A stretch of DNA of 64,000 nt from Armigeres subalbatus. Taxonomy: Eukaryota > Arthropoda > Insecta > Diptera > Culicidae. The notes under the pieces were generated by a model. The model had not been told where the DNA came from. It searched no databases and saw only the letters and a list, made by a program, of their open reading frames with translations. This document shows positions 12,440 to 24,154 of this stretch, one piece after another. The translations under genes were made by a program, and so were the position numbers. Position 1 is the first letter of the stretch; every line of letters starts with the position of its first letter. The stretch spans positions 233,680,371 through 233,744,370 of the forward strand of contig NC_085140.1 in NCBI RefSeq assembly GCF_024139115.2. The letters are read 5' to 3'.

Positions 12440-13510
12440 CTAAATAATTTCTTAAATGCGCAGAATATGTACCTGATACGATTAATCAAGGCGACGATGG
12501 ATCGGATGATGTGCGTAGTTCAAGTTTCAGGGGCAATCTCGAGTTCCTTTGAAACGCGTGATGGTCTTTCGTGTCTGCTATTCAACAACGCTTTAAAAGG
12601 GGTAATACGAAGATCAGGGATCGACACGAGTGGTACGATTTTCACTAAGTCCGTCCAGTTATTTGGTTTCGCCGAGGACATAGATATTATGGCACGTAAC
12701 TTTGAGCGGATGGAGGAACCCTACAGACTGAAGGGTGAAGCTAACCGGTTGGGACTCGTTATCAACACGTCGAAGACGAAGTACATGATAAGAAGAGGTT
12801 CAAGAGAATACAATGTGAACCACCAACCACGAGTTTGACAAAATTTCGAAGAATTCGTGTACTTGAGCTTACTGGTGACTGCATAAATCGATAACAGCAG
12901 AGAAATTTGGAGACACATCGTGGCTGGAAACCGTACATACTTGGACTCCGCTAGACGTTCCGATCGAATAGAGTTCGCTGCCGTAGAAAACTGGCTATCT
13001 ACAAAACGCTCATTATACCGGTAGTCCTCTACGAACACGAGACGTGGACGATGCTCGTGGAGGACCAACGCGCACTTGGAGATTTTGAAAGGAAAGTGCT
13101 GCGCACAATCTATGGTTGGGTGCATACGGCGGATGGTACGTGGAGAGAGCGAATGAACCACGATTTGCATCAGCTGTTTGGAGCCAGAATGTCGGATAGT
13201 AATCCGGTGAAAATGGTTCTCGTCAATAATCCGACGGGCACAAGAAGGCGAGATGCGCAGCAAGCAAGTTGGATCGATCAGGATGAGGACGATTTGCTGT
13301 CCCTTCGTAGACTGCGTGGTTGGCGACGTGCAGCCATGAACCGAACCGAATGAAGAAGACTTTTATTTACTGCACAGGCCACTCCGGCAGTCTGAGCAAA
13401 GAAATAAGTAATGGTACATCCACGGGAAGTCTTTGTTTTTTATTTTATTCAAGTAAAGTAAACTGAAATTTTGTGGCGTCAAATTGATGATTCAGTGTTA
13501 TTCGTTTAAA
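12440..13510 (+). mobile_element. decayed RTE-clade LINE, RT and C-terminal part
   Basis: Broken frames parallel the reverse transcriptase of the better copy at 52353-55347. They include IKATMD, a degenerate catalytic box F-A-E-D (usually FADD), INTSKTKYM, then in another frame FERKVLRTIYG and a WRERMNHDLHQLF stretch, and finally RGWRRAAMNRTE. The segment 13420-13500 matches the 3' tail also seen at 62640-62815 (TGGCGTCAAATTG-TGATTC). The 5' half with the endonuclease is missing and several frameshifts are present. No function is expected. Confidence 0.8.
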
Positions 13511-14119
13511 TGTAAACTAAATTAATTAAAAATAAACTGAACTTTTGCGTTCCAAGTTGAACTTTGGCCAAGATATGGGGGTACGTTTTTCACGCCTTCC
13601 ATTAACGGTACGAAAAGCGTCTTTCGCAGTGGCTCATTCGAAATTTTTCGATGTGCGCAGAGTCTATTATAGATATATAGAGTTGCGCAAAGAGTGAAGC
13701 CAAATCTACCTACACTCTGAGAAAAATAAATACTAAATAGAATTAATGTTACGCTAAACCGATACTCGCCTGGTTGACCCCATGTTAGATTAAGTGGCAA
13801 CTATACCCGCTTAGTATAACTTTGATTTATTTGGCTTTAGCATAGTGTGGCTTTATAATGAATAGTTTATTTTAGCTCCCGGTTTGAATTGGTCGTAGCA
13901 GGATTCTGCTTCAGTGTTTATAACTCTTGATAATTGATGATCAGAAACAAATAATGACGGAAACAGAAAAAAAAACATTTTAATTTCTAAGAGAATAACA
14001 ATTATATAAATGTACTGCTGTAGTTATTGATGTCGAATATACAATCTGCCTTTCTATCGATAACCAAAATTTTGTTCAGACTCTAAGCGGTGCCATCCGT
14101 AGAAATAATTTTCTCCATA

Positions 14120-14526
14120 TTAAAGCCTGGATGTATCTTCGGGAAAGAAGCCTTCTTTGATCAGGATCAGGAATTGTCGCATCACATCACAAATCACATG
14201 GGACGGCCACCATCGCAGACGGTACTGGTACTTGGCAGTTGGCTTACCGGGATGTGTGTGGCAGACTGCAAAAGTTTCACTTGGCTGATAGACATAATAT
14301 TCAAGCTTCTTGTAGCTCAATTTTTCAAAGATTATAGGGTCCTAAAATAAAGAGCGATTCAATAATTTATATAGTTCCTGGTTCATGTATCACAACTTAC
14401 ATCTTCTAAATATTCCTCACTGCCGTTTGAATGTTTAATAACATCTACTTGATTTGAAGAGGCTGGAGCCTTTTTAGCTGCCATTACAACCTTTTCTTTC
14501 AACTTAATAGTTGTTGAGTTCATCAT
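14120..14526 (-). CDS. small two-exon gene of unknown function (115 aa)
   Basis: Predicted exons on the minus strand are 14401-14526 (42 codons, starting MMNSTTIKLKEK) and 14120-14341 (73 codons plus TAA). They are joined by a 59-bp intron with a good donor (GAT|GTAAGT) and acceptor (TTTTAG|GAC), phase 0. The N-terminus is lysine-rich. The C-terminal half has many aromatic residues (YYVYQPSETF, RLRWWPSHVICDV, LIKEGFFPED). No signal peptide or transmembrane segment is obvious and I do not recognise the family. The start is the first of two tandem ATGs and follows an in-frame stop directly, so no longer N-terminus exists in this exon. It begins only about 20 bp after the possible stop codon of the phosphodiesterase on the same strand. 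An ATTAAA-type poly(A) signal may lie near 13978. Confidence 0.55.
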
Positions 14527-14546
14527 TTAGCTATAAATATCCAGAA

Positions 14547-17500
14547 TCACGATGTAGCGAGGAAGTGTGTGCTTGGTCCTGCTGCCAGAATCACAACGAG
14601 CGGGATCGGAATTTTGTTCACTTGTTCCTACAAATACGACAAATTCGATGTCGGAGCATCGTTAACTTTCTAACTTTATTTTAGCACTGAAACTTTTGTT
14701 TAGCTTAGCAGAGTAAAGGAAATAAGGCAACCCAAAATCGACTGCAAATTTTACGAAGGACTGCGAAAATGTGGTGATAAAGTTGTTGACTTGAAAAATG
14801 GTTGTTTGATTAATCAATGAAAATATATCATCAAGATATGCTGAGATAGGTTAAATTAAAAACATCAATAGTATACTTCTATATACTAGATTTGTTAAAC
14901 AATCGTTTATGACTAAATAGTTTAAGTTTTAATCTAAATACGTTTAACTTTGTTTCTGAGTGTATTGAACTCTCAAACCGTCTACCTATCGAGCAAAGTA
15001 AACAAATGCTTTTTGGTGAGGCGGAAGTATTGTTATCGCCTAATGATTATTATGGCGAATTAAAACGCATGAATTGAAATGTATTAGATTTCATCTAGAA
15101 ACAGCTTCAAAAAACGTCAATACATTCCCCAATAAAGTAGCAACAAGAAACTCACGTGTTTACACTCTGTGGGTGACTAGGTTATCGAATCAAAAAGCTT
15201 TAGAAGTGAACGCTCCCGTGAAGTCACTTGAAGGGTTGAACAAAAGTGAAAGTTGACAACAGAATAACAAGAGCATCATTCAGAAAAAGTGTAAGAAGAT
15301 CCTCTTTGCGTAACTCTATTTAATAGACTCTGGATGTGCGATCTGAATAAACGAACAATTGTCATATCGTTGCGAGATGCGTAATGTGTTGCCTAGTGTC
15401 ACTGTTTTTAGAGACCAACCATCGTACAAAAACTTTCATGATCCTTGTTCGGTTTATGCTGCACGGATTTATTTTTTCAGTAGATGCACATGTATGATCA
15501 AATTTAATCTCATGCAATCGTAGTATTTTCCATTTGATTGATTCCAAATAAACACATTGAAAATAAACATCAAAATATGAAAAACAAAGTAAAGGTAAAA
15601 GTCTGCCAGATGTAGTAGAAGAAATAAAAGAATACCAAATTGCACGATCTAGCGAAATAAAATAACATTTGCAAAAGGTAACGCATAAATCTTGCTGATA
15701 CAAAACTAAGCTATGCAATAAATACAGATAGACACTAAGTAAAGCACATCACAACACACAAATAAATTAAATAATATGCATAATACTTACTTTTACAGTT
15801 TTGTCTGAATAAATGTCCATCTTATCGTAAATGATTGCATGAATTCCCAGGCTCTTTAAATGTTTGATAGTATCTTTGCAGTTGTTATCATCGCCCCAAC
15901 AGAATACGATTAATCCTTTCTCTGTCGCCAAGTTAACCTGTTAGTAAGAAACGTGAGGAATAAAATTGGGCTTGTTCTACTAGTAGAGTGACTTGAGACT
16001 ACTGGAATGAGGTGACAATAGTCGAAATCGACTCATCTCCTGTCACACTATTCGAATAATAAGCTCAACTTATAAAATGAGAAAGTCGTTTCGAAACCCA
16101 CCTGTGTTTGATCGCGCAGTAAATCCTCGGTATGCGCGACAATCCCTAGTAGTTCAGTGGCACAGGCGTTCCTCACAGCCATCTCGATCGAGTTACAGCG
16201 TGGATCGTGATAACTCGGATAGCGACTGGTAACGCCTAGCGTTAAGAACATCACAGGGTAGAGATTCTGCTTCAGACGCAACATTGTACAAATATCCGCA
16301 TCGAAGCAAGAGAACACTATCCGTCTTTTACCGGCTTTCTCTAAAACGACTTTTAAAATACAATCAACGTATAGATTCGAGTCGAAATTTAGGTCCGATT
16401 CCATAGAGCCGTCTTTGAGTTTCTGCGACCACTTGATTTCGATATTGAAACCACAGTGAGAGTCGATCAATTCCAGTGCGTCAGCCAGTTGTGGGAACGG
16501 TTGATGCTCATCCAGATCCTCGTCGAAGAAGCGTGCTTCACGATTTCTACCTTCTACGACATGGTAGACCTGCGCTCAATGGGAGCAACAATTACACACA
16601 AAATAAACTTTGGATTTCTACGTATTTGAGAGCAATGGATTCGAACAGATTGTGATGTGTCAATGGTGAGAACCAAGAATTTACCTTCAGATTTTTCAAC
16701 TGCTCTAGCGTCAATTCACGCATCGGCAACTCCAACATATCATTTATCTCGAGGGTCGTTTTACGTTTCAGTGAGACATAGATGTCGAAATCATGATAGA
16801 TAACTGGTACTAAGTCTTTGCTCAGCTGAACATCGAATTCAACCATGTCAGCACCATGGGCAACGGCATTTTTCAGAGAAGCAATTGTATTTTCTCGGAT
16901 CACGTTGCCGTCGCTGGCCTTGAAGCTGGTTCCTGACCCACGATGACCAACATCAAGCCCAGTCCACCGCTTATTCCAATATCTGATGTAGGATTGTTCA
17001 AGATTGCAACACGACGGAAGCAAGGGAGTTATTTTCAGGTACTCGATACGCATCATTCCCAGTGGACGATGTTTACTAGCACATGTCACAGGAAGCTCCA
17101 GAATGCCTTCGGATTTTTTCAAAAGATTGGGTAAAATATAGTGGTAGCCCAAATGATAAGGCGGTTCATCCTCCTTGGAACGTGAACTGTACGTATACAG
17201 ATCAACTAGATAGGCCACATTTTCTGGCTCCGCCACCGTCACATTAAACACCAGAAAGTCTTCTGGGTGGTAAGGACTTCCGAATTGGGACTGCTGCTCA
17301 AAGGTTGCATTGGCATTGCCCATCGACACCACCTCTGTAAATGCGTATGCTTGGTGTTCGGTTCCATTCTCCCGAGTATCATTCGATAGTGATTCATCCA
17401 ATAGGGTCGATAGGCTTTGGGACTCTGCGTTAATACGAAGATTCATCGGTGTTATCTTAAAGCAAATAAAATGATGTTTGACGGCTGGAGAAAACCTCAT

Positions 17501-17844
17501 CAAAGCTCTGATACTAACCTTTACATACAATAGTCGATTTTTTATTCTCTCCTTTACAGAAAAGGGATTGTCGAAGAACTTAAACTGTATTATTGTCTCG
17601 CTGGTTAACCAGCCTCTGTCCAGTTTAATCGAACCATCGATGTCCCCGAGTGTATCAATTTTCTTTCCCTCGTCGGCACTGCTGGGCATGCCGTCCTTAG
17701 GGATATTGCGTGGGTTGGTGTGAGTTTCGAAGCGTCTAACATGAACATTTTCACTTATGGGATCCATAGAGCAAATTAAGTACCGATAGAAAACTACTAT
17801 GTCCTGAGGTAGGTCAATTTCCAAGTACCATATGTTTGTGGAAC
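14547..17844 (-). CDS. GPCPD1-like glycerophosphocholine phosphodiesterase, 3' exons
   Basis: Minus-strand exons read in order: 17519-17844, 16685-17455, 16102-16569, 15791-15937, and a tentative last exon 14547-14627. Junctions are GT-AG and keep frame. The first exon starts inside the CBM20 starch-binding domain (NIWYLEIDLPQD). A linker with WLTSETIIQFKF follows, then the GDPD TIM-barrel: LDVGHRGSG near 16937-16945, ENTIASLKNAVAHGADMVEF, LVPVIYHDFD near 16790, GFNIEIKW, RRIVFSCFDADICTML, HTEDLLRD and LIVFCWGDDN. These match animal GPCPD1/GDE5, a cytosolic enzyme that splits glycerophosphocholine into glycerol-3-phosphate and choline. The catalytic HRG, EFD and HD residues are all present. 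About 570 codons are supported; human GPCPD1 has about 670. The first CBM20 exon or exons should lie at higher coordinates but were not found. The last exon (EQVNKIPIPLVVILAAGPS then stop) is only a plausible splice. Confidence 0.85.
17456..17518 (-). other. 63-bp stop-free intron inside the phosphodiesterase
   Basis: Reading straight through adds 21 residues without a stop. The segment starts GTTAGT after TACGTAAAG-like exon sequence and ends TTTGCTTTAAG. Removing it joins LLYVK to ITPMNLR, which lines up with the continuous RFRVKLTLEGL region of vertebrate GPCPD1. It is therefore called an intron whose length is a multiple of three. Confidence 0.7.
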
Positions 17845-17999
17845 CTACGAATTAACGAGAAAAAGAAAAGCTTGATTAGTTTTTAAATAAATTATACTTA
17901 GCAATAGCATATGCATTGAGCAATTTGCACAAACTCGTAGGTGGTACAAGCCTGAACTATTGCACAATGGGGAAATCCGATTTCAAAGGTGGAAAAAAT
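17845..17999. other. start of upstream intron of the phosphodiesterase
   Basis: The intron upstream of exon 17519-17844 begins here (acceptor TTCGTAG). No further CBM20 exon was recognised between here and the inverted-repeat complex. Confidence 0.5.
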
Positions 18000-19276
18000 T
18001 GATAACTTTCTTCACGAACAACTTACAGCAGAGATCAAGAGCTTATTCGAAAGGGAATTTTGCAAAGAATTCAGTGAGTGCTGTTTCATGGACGTGGAAA
18101 GCTTCTGTATGTAGTTATTGAGCTCGTTTTGCCCTAATGCCCCATATATCGCGAGCTCCCAAGCTATTTGTCATTTTATCTTTAAGACATTGTTCTAAAA
18201 TTGTGTTTATCTCTTCACTGTGGATCTACAGAAGGGCACTAAATATACTTTGTTGGTAAAAGTTGGAAATTTAAGGGATTTTGGAGTCAAATAAGCATCG
18301 ATGTGCATTTTATCTGTTTTCATAATGATATAATGAAAATAACAAATAATCATATAATTCATTAAAAATATTGAATTATAGGGGATTTAGGGGTCATACA
18401 GCTAATTTAATGTAATTTTTTATACAAAATAGGATAACTTTTCTCACGAGTGACTCACAGATAATGTTAAGGGCTTATTCGAAAGCGAAATTTCCAAGAA
18501 ATTCAGTGAGTGATGTTTTATAGACATGAGACACTTCTGTATGTAGTTATTGAGCTGGTTTCGCCCCAATGTCCCATACATCAAATTTTTTCATATTTTG
18601 GTACTTTTATCTTTCAAAAATTACACTGAAATTCTGTTTTCCTCTTCATTGTAGATCCATACATAGCGCTATACATGCTTTGTTGGTAAAAGTTGGAAAT
18701 TTAAGGGATTTTGGGGTCAAATAAGTATTAAATTGCACTTTACGTGAACTTTTCATGTATTCTGTAAAAATTAATAAAAATATTATTATTCTACCAAAAT
18801 GTTCTACAGACATTGATAAATGTTTGCGAAACAATTACTAATGAAGTAAATCATTTCGCAAGTGTTTTGTTTTGTGATTTATTGGGTAAAACCTGATTTT
18901 TTAAATGCTTTTGAAAAGTGCCGATGTCAATCATTCCAAACCATACCCATTTGCACAACTAGATAAGAGTAAATATTTTAGTCGATGTGATAATAGATAG
19001 GAATAGATAGGAAATATTATTTTCTCATGAAGTTTCACCCAAATTCCCCTTATGAATTAATATTGCTCAATGATTCTGGGTTAAGAAATGATGGAGTAAC
19101 ATTGATTCAATTTGTAGATTCGTAGAACAAATATTCGTAGATTGTATTGAAAAAAAATCCAAGGGTTCAGGGCTCATAACCTTTTTTTTTAAATAAATAA
19201 TTGATGTTTTTTTTTTCTTATTTGTCCCAAAATGCCTTAAAAATCAATTTTTAATGTAATATATGGATTTTTGTTT

Positions 19277-19800
19277 TTTGCCTTTCTCGTACAACTAAGT
19301 TGTACCGAAAGGCTATCATTTCACTCCAAATTCGAACTTTTGATAGAAGTTCCGGAGACCCATAGTGTTATATACCATTCGATTCAGCTCGATGAACTGA
19401 ACAAATCTCGGGTACTTATTCAAAAGGACGTATGTGATTTTGTAAACAAAGATTCATACGTCTATTTTTCTAATCTGATAGCACTCCCACGCAAACCAAT
19501 ATCACGAACAGGTAGCCAAAGCCTCCCCCTACCTGTCTGTGGTGATTGTTTGCATGGGAGAGCTATCAGATCTGAGAAATCAACGTTTGAATCTTTGTTT
19601 AGAAAATCACATACGTCCTTTTGAATAAGTACCCGAGAAATGTCTGTCTGTCCGTGTGTGCGTGTGTGTGTATGTGTGTGCGTGTGTGTGCACAAAATGC
19701 CATAAAAAACATTAGCCAAATTTTCACATAGAAACTCTTAACCGATTTCTTGCAACAAGTTGCACCCGCCAAAGACTAAAACGCTGTTGATCACTATTAA
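19277..19800 (-). repeat. GCCTTTCTCG-family repeat split by a MITE
   Basis: TTGCCTTTCTCGTACAACTA opens the copy. The CCGGAGACCCATAGTGTTAT block and a GTGTGTGC microsatellite follow on the far side of the nested MITE (19407-19637). The distal end is diverged. Confidence 0.65.
19407..19637. mobile_element. 231-bp foldback MITE with AAAT target duplication
   Basis: Long arms start CTCGGGTACTTATTCAAAAG and are almost perfectly complementary over about 95 bp. The flanks AAAT (19403-19406 and 19638-19641) rebuild the uninterrupted host repeat GAACAAATGTCT when one is removed, proving insertion into the older repeat. Confidence 0.8.
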
Positions 19801-20145
19801 ATTTCATAATAATTGAGAAATGATAATTGAAAATTGCAAAAATAGATAATATTAAAATAGTGATGAGACATAGTCACATAGAACAATAACGTGTTATGAA
19901 AAATGCCTTGCATCTATGAATATTTTTAAAGTTTATCCATGGCTTCCTCCCATTAAGAGTTTCATCGTACTATAAAGATGCTCGTGTTGCACGCATTTAG
20001 GCGTAAGTATGCTCTTCGTTCAGTTTCATAGTACTATGAAATTGTCCGAAAGTCAAAATTCGAATATAGGAAATTCGAGAAACTTTTGGCAGAGCCATCT
20101 GTCGTCTACTAGTGTAAATTTTTCACCATAACATTAGACGGTGTA

Positions 20146-20245
20146 TTGCCTTTCTTGTACATCATCGAGGTGTAAGCGTAAAGGCTACATTTATTACCTT
20201 TTTGCGCGAGAAAGGCGCCATCACCACTAGGTGGATTATTCTGGG
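20146..20245 (-). repeat. GCCTTTCTCG-family repeat, mini copy
   Basis: It runs from TTGCCTTTCTTGTACATCAT to GCGAGAAAGGCGCCATCACC and ACTAGGTGGATT. Both termini are only about 100 bp apart, so it is a deletion derivative. Confidence 0.55.
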
Positions 20246-20399
20246 TTTTTATGGTATCAATTTCTGTTAAAAAAAAATTATGACAATAATATCAGCTATT
20301 ATCTGTAAATATCACAATAACCAATAGGCTGTAGATTTCGCCAAAATTGGCCACACACTTAATTTTTTATACCGGGATCTCAGCTAAATGTTGAACTTT

Positions 20400-20571
20400 T
20401 ACCGAGATTCGCACAGCCGTGCCCCAGCAAACATGTTTTTTGCCGAGATTCCTGTCAAAATTACTGAAAATCAGCAAATATTTTGCCGAAAATCAGCTAA
20501 CAAACGCCATTTTTGCTGAAATATCAGTTTTTTATTTTGCTGGCGCACGGCTGTGCGGATTTTTGCCGAGC
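20400..20571. repeat. about 170-bp inverted-repeat MITE
   Basis: The arms GCACAGCCGTG(C)CCCAGCAAA and, reversed, GCACAGCCGTGCGCCAGCAAA face each other, with a weaker match extending outward through the TTTTGCCGAG phrase. The core is rich in TTTTGCTGA motifs. Confidence 0.6.
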
Positions 20572-20589
20572 TGCAGAAATAAAAACTAA

Positions 20590-20819
20590 GGGTCTGTCTC
20601 ATTTGGAGAATTAAACTTAAAAGTGACAGTTCGAAAATTAGCTAATAACCCAGTCATAAGAATGGCTGGTGCTACCCAGCAATTACAATAAGACATCGAT
20701 GCAAAATGATTCGATATCTGCCAAAAGTAATCTTGCTCTGCGAGCAGGGTTATTTGATAATTATTGAAATGTCACTTTTAAGTTTAATTTCAGTTTAATT
20801 CTCCAATTGAGACAGAGCC
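20590..20819. mobile_element. 230-bp MITE, PIF/Harbinger-like, TAA target duplication
   Basis: The ends GGGTCTGTCTCA and, reversed, GGCTCTGTCTCA are followed by matching TTGGAGAATTAAAC and AACTTAAAAGTGACA blocks. TAA flanks both sides (20587-20589, 20820-20822). Three-base TAA duplications are typical of PIF/Harbinger. Confidence 0.75.
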
Positions 20820-21920
20820 TAAGTGTGTATGTAGAGGTACAACAATGCTTACAAGTTTTTAAATCACCATATATTAACCCTAAATGATCATTCAACGTAA
20901 TATAGTGCAAATGATTTCTTGGGTATTATTATATTTTACAGAATACTTTAAAAATTTACATAGATGCAGTTTGATGATTATTGGACCCCAAAATCCCTTA
21001 AATTTCCAACTTTTTCCAACAAAATATGCTATGCGCTACAATAAAGAGGAAAACAGAATTTCAGTGTAATATTTGAAAGATAAAAGTACCAAAATATGAA
21101 AAAAATTGATGTATGGGACATTGGGGCGAAACCAGCTCAATAACTACATACAGAAGTGTCTCATGTCTATAAAACATCACTCACTGAATTTCTTGGAAAT
21201 TTTGCTTTCGAATAAGCCCTTAACCTTATCTGTGAGTCGCTCGTGAGAAAAGTTATCCTATTTTGTATAAAAAGTTACATTAAATGAGCTGTATGACCCC
21301 TTAATCCCCTATAATTCAATATTTTTAATGAATTATATGATTATTTGTTATTTTCATTATATCATTGGAAAATATCAATTAAATTAACATTATTACATCA
21401 TTTCCTTGCTCAGAATCATTGAGCTATATTATTTCATAGGGGAATTTGGGCAAAAAGGTAAGAAAAAAGAGTATCTCCCATCACCTCCTATCTATGATCA
21501 CATCAAGACTCATAACATATGACTAGTCTAGTTTAGTTGTGCTATCGGGTATGTTTTGGAAATGTTTGGCATCGGTGCTATTCAAAAGTTTTTAAAAATC
21601 GTTTTTTACTCAATAAATAATCAAATAAAACATTTGTGAAACGATTTATTTCATTAATTTTTGTTCGGCAAACATTTGTCAATATCTGTTCAGCGCTTTG
21701 AGACAATAATATCAACACTTATCTGTAAATATTACTATTTTTTACAGAATACATGAAAATTGCACTTTGATGCTTATTTGACCCCAAAATCCCTTAAATT
21801 TCCAACTTTTACCAACAAAATATATTTAGTGCCCTTCTGTGGATCCACAGTGAAGAGATAAACGCAATTTTAGAACAATGTCTTAAAGATAAAATGACAA
21901 ATAGTTTGGAAACTCGCGTT

Positions 21921-23473
21921 AGATGTTAATTTTATGCCGTTTAGAAAAAGGTGATCGGTTCAAAAAACCGAAGTATGTCACGGAAACAAGTGGTTGAAGA
22001 AAATTTTCTGTCCGTCAATTTTTTGGAGTTTTTTTTTTATAGCGAAAGGATATATAAGTTTGGAGATTAGCTCAAAGTAGAGTTCAGTGCTTGGGTTCCA
22101 GAGAAGATGGTTGTGTTCCGGAAGCGTCAATACTCGGAAACCTCTCCAAGCGACTTTACGCATTTTACGCTTCAGCGAAAAATGACTGACTGGCGCGGTC
22201 CCTACTCAATATAAAAACCTCGGACTTTTTATGCCTCCTAAAGGCAGATCAAATTAAGAAGGAAGGAGCGATTCTTTTCGTTAAGACTGAAGATTTGGTT
22301 ACTTCAATCCCGTTTTATTGTACTGAAGCGAAGAATTCAAGTCTTTCGTTGAATTCAAACATCACATGGATTTCTCTTGCAGTTCATTAAGTATAATTTG
22401 TTTATTTCATTCATAGAAATGGCATAGAAATTTTACATATCACGAAGATAAAAATCACATCATCGTACTCATTTCATTAGCTCTCAATCCCAATCTAATC
22501 CAAATCATCTGCAAATATTTATAAGTTGACATACACTTAACTGGTAAACCAAATTACGCTTCAAAGCAAGCTGCTCGTACACAATTTTAGCAATTAGGTG
22601 ATATTATGATCTATTTTCTGGCTATTTTTTTGGCTGAGTCAACTAAAAATGAACTGAGGATCCAGACATGAAAAGTCGAGCCTCTCCTACTAAATTATAC
22701 TTCGTCTAAATTTCGCGACTACCAATTATGAGATCCCTTTGATTCTTAGAACAATTCACCTTGTCCAACCACTTTAACGATTCATTCTACCTCCTGTTAA
22801 TACAGTTTTTTCTCATACAACTCCTGCTTGCGATCCAGTTGATAGTTTTGATGTTTCGATTCGACTGGTAGTATGACTTATATTGCTTATAATAATCATT
22901 CTAGTTGTAATATTCATTATACTATTTCGCACATTTTTATATATTATTCTTATAAGAGATAATTATTTCATTATTCTTATCACGGAAACATTATTATGGG
23001 AATACACGCATATTAAATAAGTTTTAATCTACAGCAACGAGACGAGCCAGTCTAGGGCTGAAAATATCATTAATAAAGACAAAGAAAAAAAAATTAAAGC
23101 TTTCATTATTTCAATAGAGTTTGCTTCATTTGACAATAGCTAACTACAGGGACTGATTTCCAAAATATGTTATGCAAAGGACTCGTAGAGCGATGATTTT
23201 ATTCAAGATTGTCTGATAATGTAGATTTTTGTGATCAAATACGCGTAAATAGCTGTTTTTAAATTTTGAATAAATAAAATTATTCAGTGTTGCACCGATA
23301 TAACGTTTTTCTGCCTGAGTTAGTTACCTCTATTTTTTTAAATTTTAGTCTTCTTTTCTATTTTCGTAAATAATGTTGTAAACAACTAACGATATTTCCA
23401 CCGTCAGTTGCTTATTCAACATCATGACTGGAAATGATTTGAAAGACTTTTCCCTAAGAAATATCGTGTACTG
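21921..23473. other. no gene recognised
   Basis: AT-rich sequence with short unsupported frames on both strands. No repeat family was recognised here. Confidence 0.5.
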
Positions 23474-23477
23474 TTAA

Positions 23478-24154
23478 CCCTTTATAAGGCAGTGGCAACT
23501 ATATTGCCACCAACAAATTATATGTTTTTCTATTTATTAACAAGAGCTCTAATTATTTTTTTTCTATGTAGTGGCTTTATTGGCTACCTAGTAATCCCCC
23601 CGATGAATTTGAGCCATAAAAAAAATTAAATGTCAATTTGAGAACAGTTTTTTTACGAACAGATCGTAAGTTTCGAATGGAAGAAGGATTTCCGTTTATA
23701 ATTCGTTAAAAAACGACAAATATATATTTTTTCTCGTTGGTATTAATTATTTTGAATCTCCTGTGTTAGATTATGGCGTAATTAGCGTGAAAAAAGCTTT
23801 GCCTTTCTGTATATTTGGTTTTTAGATGTTAGACGAACAAATGTTAGGGAACAAAAGCACAAAAAAAAACTTTTTCACTTATAATGCGTTTTCCGACTCG
23901 TACTCTTCATAAAAAAATGTAACGTTATGTAAATGTTACGTAAAACCTGATTTTTAAAAACCTTTTATTTATTTTTGTTGTTGGCTGTTTTTCCGCTTGC
24001 CGGGCAGTGGCAACTATATTGCCACCAATTTTTCAATGTTTCTGAACTGTTTAATGTATAACAATCATACATTTGAGTTTAATACCATGTCAGGATTATG
24101 TCCTATTGTTGTTTTTGTTAATTTATTGTTTAGATTCGTCCGCCTTAAAAAGAG
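23478..24154. mobile_element. 677-bp piggyBac-like non-autonomous element
   Basis: It is flanked by TTAA at 23474-23477 and 24155-24158. The ends are CCCTTTATAAGGC and, reversed, CTCTTTTTAAGGC. A 19-bp hairpin, GTGGCAACTATATTGCCAC, occurs twice, at about 23491 and 24006, near the left and right ends. No transposase frame is left. Confidence 0.75.

Larger units (their letters stand above)
18000..21920. repeat. large inverted-repeat complex (arms about 1 kb)
   Basis: The left arm (about 18000-19095) is repeated in reverse orientation at about 20880-21920. Within each arm one unit occurs twice: the phrase CTTCTGTATGTAGTTATTGA lies at about 18102 and 18534, and AAAGTTGGAAATTTAAGGGA at about 18258 and 18688. 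The right arm carries the complements at about 20985-21255 and 21780-21915. Unit order differs between arms (A-spacer-A-B on the left; A-B-spacer-A read back from the right), as expected for shuffled tandem units. The middle is filled with other repeats. No gene is present. Confidence 0.75.

Noticed and set aside
12721..13263. 180-codon minus-strand frame
   Set aside because: It is the antisense of the decayed RTE reverse transcriptase on the plus strand.
15362..15718. 118-codon minus-strand frame between phosphodiesterase exon 15791-15937 and the small gene
   Set aside because: It lies in the predicted intron, has no good acceptor in phase with the preceding exon and no match to the GPCPD1 C-terminus.
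19462..19719. 85-codon minus-strand frame with a Thr-His run
   Set aside because: The run is the GT microsatellite of the GCCTTTCTCG repeat and the rest is the palindromic MITE.
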